A stretch of 6,866 nucleotides of DNA from Calditrichia bacterium (GTDB lineage: Bacteria; Calditrichota; Calditrichia; Calditrichales; Calditrichaceae), in contig JALWEA010000585.1 in assembly GCA_027039465.1 (NCBI GenBank), positions 1 to 6,866 of the forward strand, read 5' to 3'. Position 1 is the first letter of the stretch. Each line of letters starts with the position of its first letter. Below are positions 6,074-6,866 of this stretch, piece after piece. The notes beneath the pieces are model-generated. The model made no database searches. It had not been told where the DNA came from and saw nothing but the letters and a program-made list of their open reading frames with translations. Position numbers and translations under genes: made by a program.

Positions 6074-6866
6074 GAATTGTTGTATTGATGGGTGGTGATT
6101 CCACCGAACGGGAAATTTCGTTGATTACAGGCAACAAAGTAGCCAAAGCTCTGGAAGAGAACGGGCATCAGGTCATTAAAATTGATCCGGTGGCGACCAA
6201 AGAAGAGCAGACCGAGCTAAATCACTCGGATCATCATTGGTTGGGTATTGAGTATCCGAGTATTGATTTGCTGCCTTTGCATCGCGGAAGCATGTTTTTG
6301 AAAAATATTCTGGTCATCAAGCGTCTCAAACCCGATTTGGTTTTTATTGCTTTGCACGGAGGTAAGGGTGAAAACGGTGTGGTGCAGGGCATGCTGGATG
6401 CGGCTGAAATTCCTTACACGGGTTCCGGTCGGATTGCCTCCACATTGGCCATGGAAAAAGATATCAGTAAAATTTATTTCAAGAATGCAAAACTGCCCAC
6501 GCCGAGGGCGGTGATCTTGGAACGGCCGGATGCTTCGCGTAAAAAATTGAAAAAGGTGGAGTTCCCGCAAGTGGTTAAACCCAATGACCAAGGTTCGACC
6601 ATCGGGGTTAAAATCGTCCACAGCCAGCAGGAAATGATGGAAGCCATTGATCATGCGTTTACCTTAAGTCCGCGCGTTATTGTTGAAGAGTACATTAAGG
6701 GCCGCGAAATTACCGTGGGCATTATCAAAAATCGGGTATTTCCCGTGGTTGAAATTATTCCGCAGCACGAAGTTTTTGACTACGATTGCAAATACAAAAA
6801 CGGTCTGAGTAAATATCAGGTACCGGCCGAGTTGGATGAAGAAACGGCGCGTTTGGCTCAAAAAAT
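6070..6866 (+). CDS. ddl: D-alanine--D-alanine ligase, 3' truncated by window end
   Basis: Ddl is the cytoplasmic ATP-grasp enzyme that makes the D-Ala-D-Ala dipeptide for peptidoglycan precursors. I translated 265 codons without a stop; the last is incomplete and the family's C-terminus (about 50-100 residues, including the metal-binding NExNxxPG) lies beyond the window. Seen: MGGDSTEREISLITG (7-21, Glu13 matching DdlB Glu15), ALHGGKGENGVVQGML (94-109), IPYTGSG, VVKPNDQGSTIGV (168-180, Ser176 matching DdlB Ser150), VEEYIKGREITVG (205-217) and the omega-loop FDYDCKYKNGLSKYQVPA (236-253). Tyr242 in that loop matches DdlB Tyr216, the D-Ala (not D-lactate) type. The N-terminal domain is some 35 residues longer than in DdlB, as in other long-type ligases. 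The ATG overlaps the gltX stop as ATGA, implying translational coupling. The family's usual GED is GEN here (100-102). Confidence 0.92.
   Translation, partial: MRIVVLMGGDSTEREISLITGNKVAKALEENGHQVIKIDPVATKEEQTELNHSDHHWLGIEYPSIDLLPLHRGSMFLKNILVIKRLKPDLVFIALHGGKGENGVVQGMLDAAEIPYTGSGRIASTLAMEKDISKIYFKNAKLPTPRAVILERPDASRKKLKKVEFPQVVKPNDQGSTIGVKIVHSQQEMMEAIDHAFTLSPRVIVEEYIKGREITVGIIKNRVFPVVEIIPQHEVFDYDCKYKNGLSKYQVPAELDEETARLAQK

Overview
The window reads as an ordinary bacterial chromosomal housekeeping block. All nine genes lie on the + strand, densely packed, at roughly mid-40s % G+C by eye. The order yebC-ruvC-ruvA-ruvB-queA, a peptidoglycan gene (ddl), and the mixture of ATG and TTG starts fit a Gram-negative-type bacterium. 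A member of the FCB superphylum (Calditrichota or a relative) is my guess from general resemblance, not a demonstrated assignment. No tRNA, rRNA, insertion sequence or CRISPR array was seen.

Layout. Positions 1-3850 form one tight cluster with gaps of 3 to 23 bases: the 3' end of yebC (TACO1 family), the complete Holliday-junction resolvasome (ruvC nuclease, ruvA junction binder, ruvB motor), queA (queuosine tRNA modification) and a 128-residue gene. A 157-base non-coding gap (3851-4007) follows. Positions 4008-6866 form a second cluster: a DedA-family membrane protein, gltX (glutamyl-tRNA synthetase), and the first 265 codons of ddl (D-alanine--D-alanine ligase), whose ATG overlaps the gltX stop by four bases and which runs off the window end.

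Most interesting point. The 128-residue gene at 3464-3850 aligns by eye along its whole length with IspF (2-C-methyl-D-erythritol 2,4-cyclodiphosphate synthase of the MEP isoprenoid pathway). It starts at the same residue and keeps the scaffold motifs (DALLxAA, NIDVT, DxVxVK, the C-terminal QALAL strand). Every metal-binding and nucleotide-binding residue I can place has been replaced: Asp8 to Ala, His10 to Ile, His42 to Gly, Asp56 to Phe, Glu135 to Gln. The frame is intact, so it looks like a retained IspF-derived pseudoenzyme and not a decaying gene.

Smaller oddities are a C-terminal QTSLF tail on RuvB that resembles the bacterial sliding-clamp-binding motif, a Thr in place of one acidic-pin residue of RuvA, and a 12-pair inverted repeat inside the ruvC coding sequence. 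The functional themes are DNA repair, tRNA modification and charging, and cell-envelope synthesis. Apart from the resolvasome these are co-localised housekeeping functions, with no visible single pathway.
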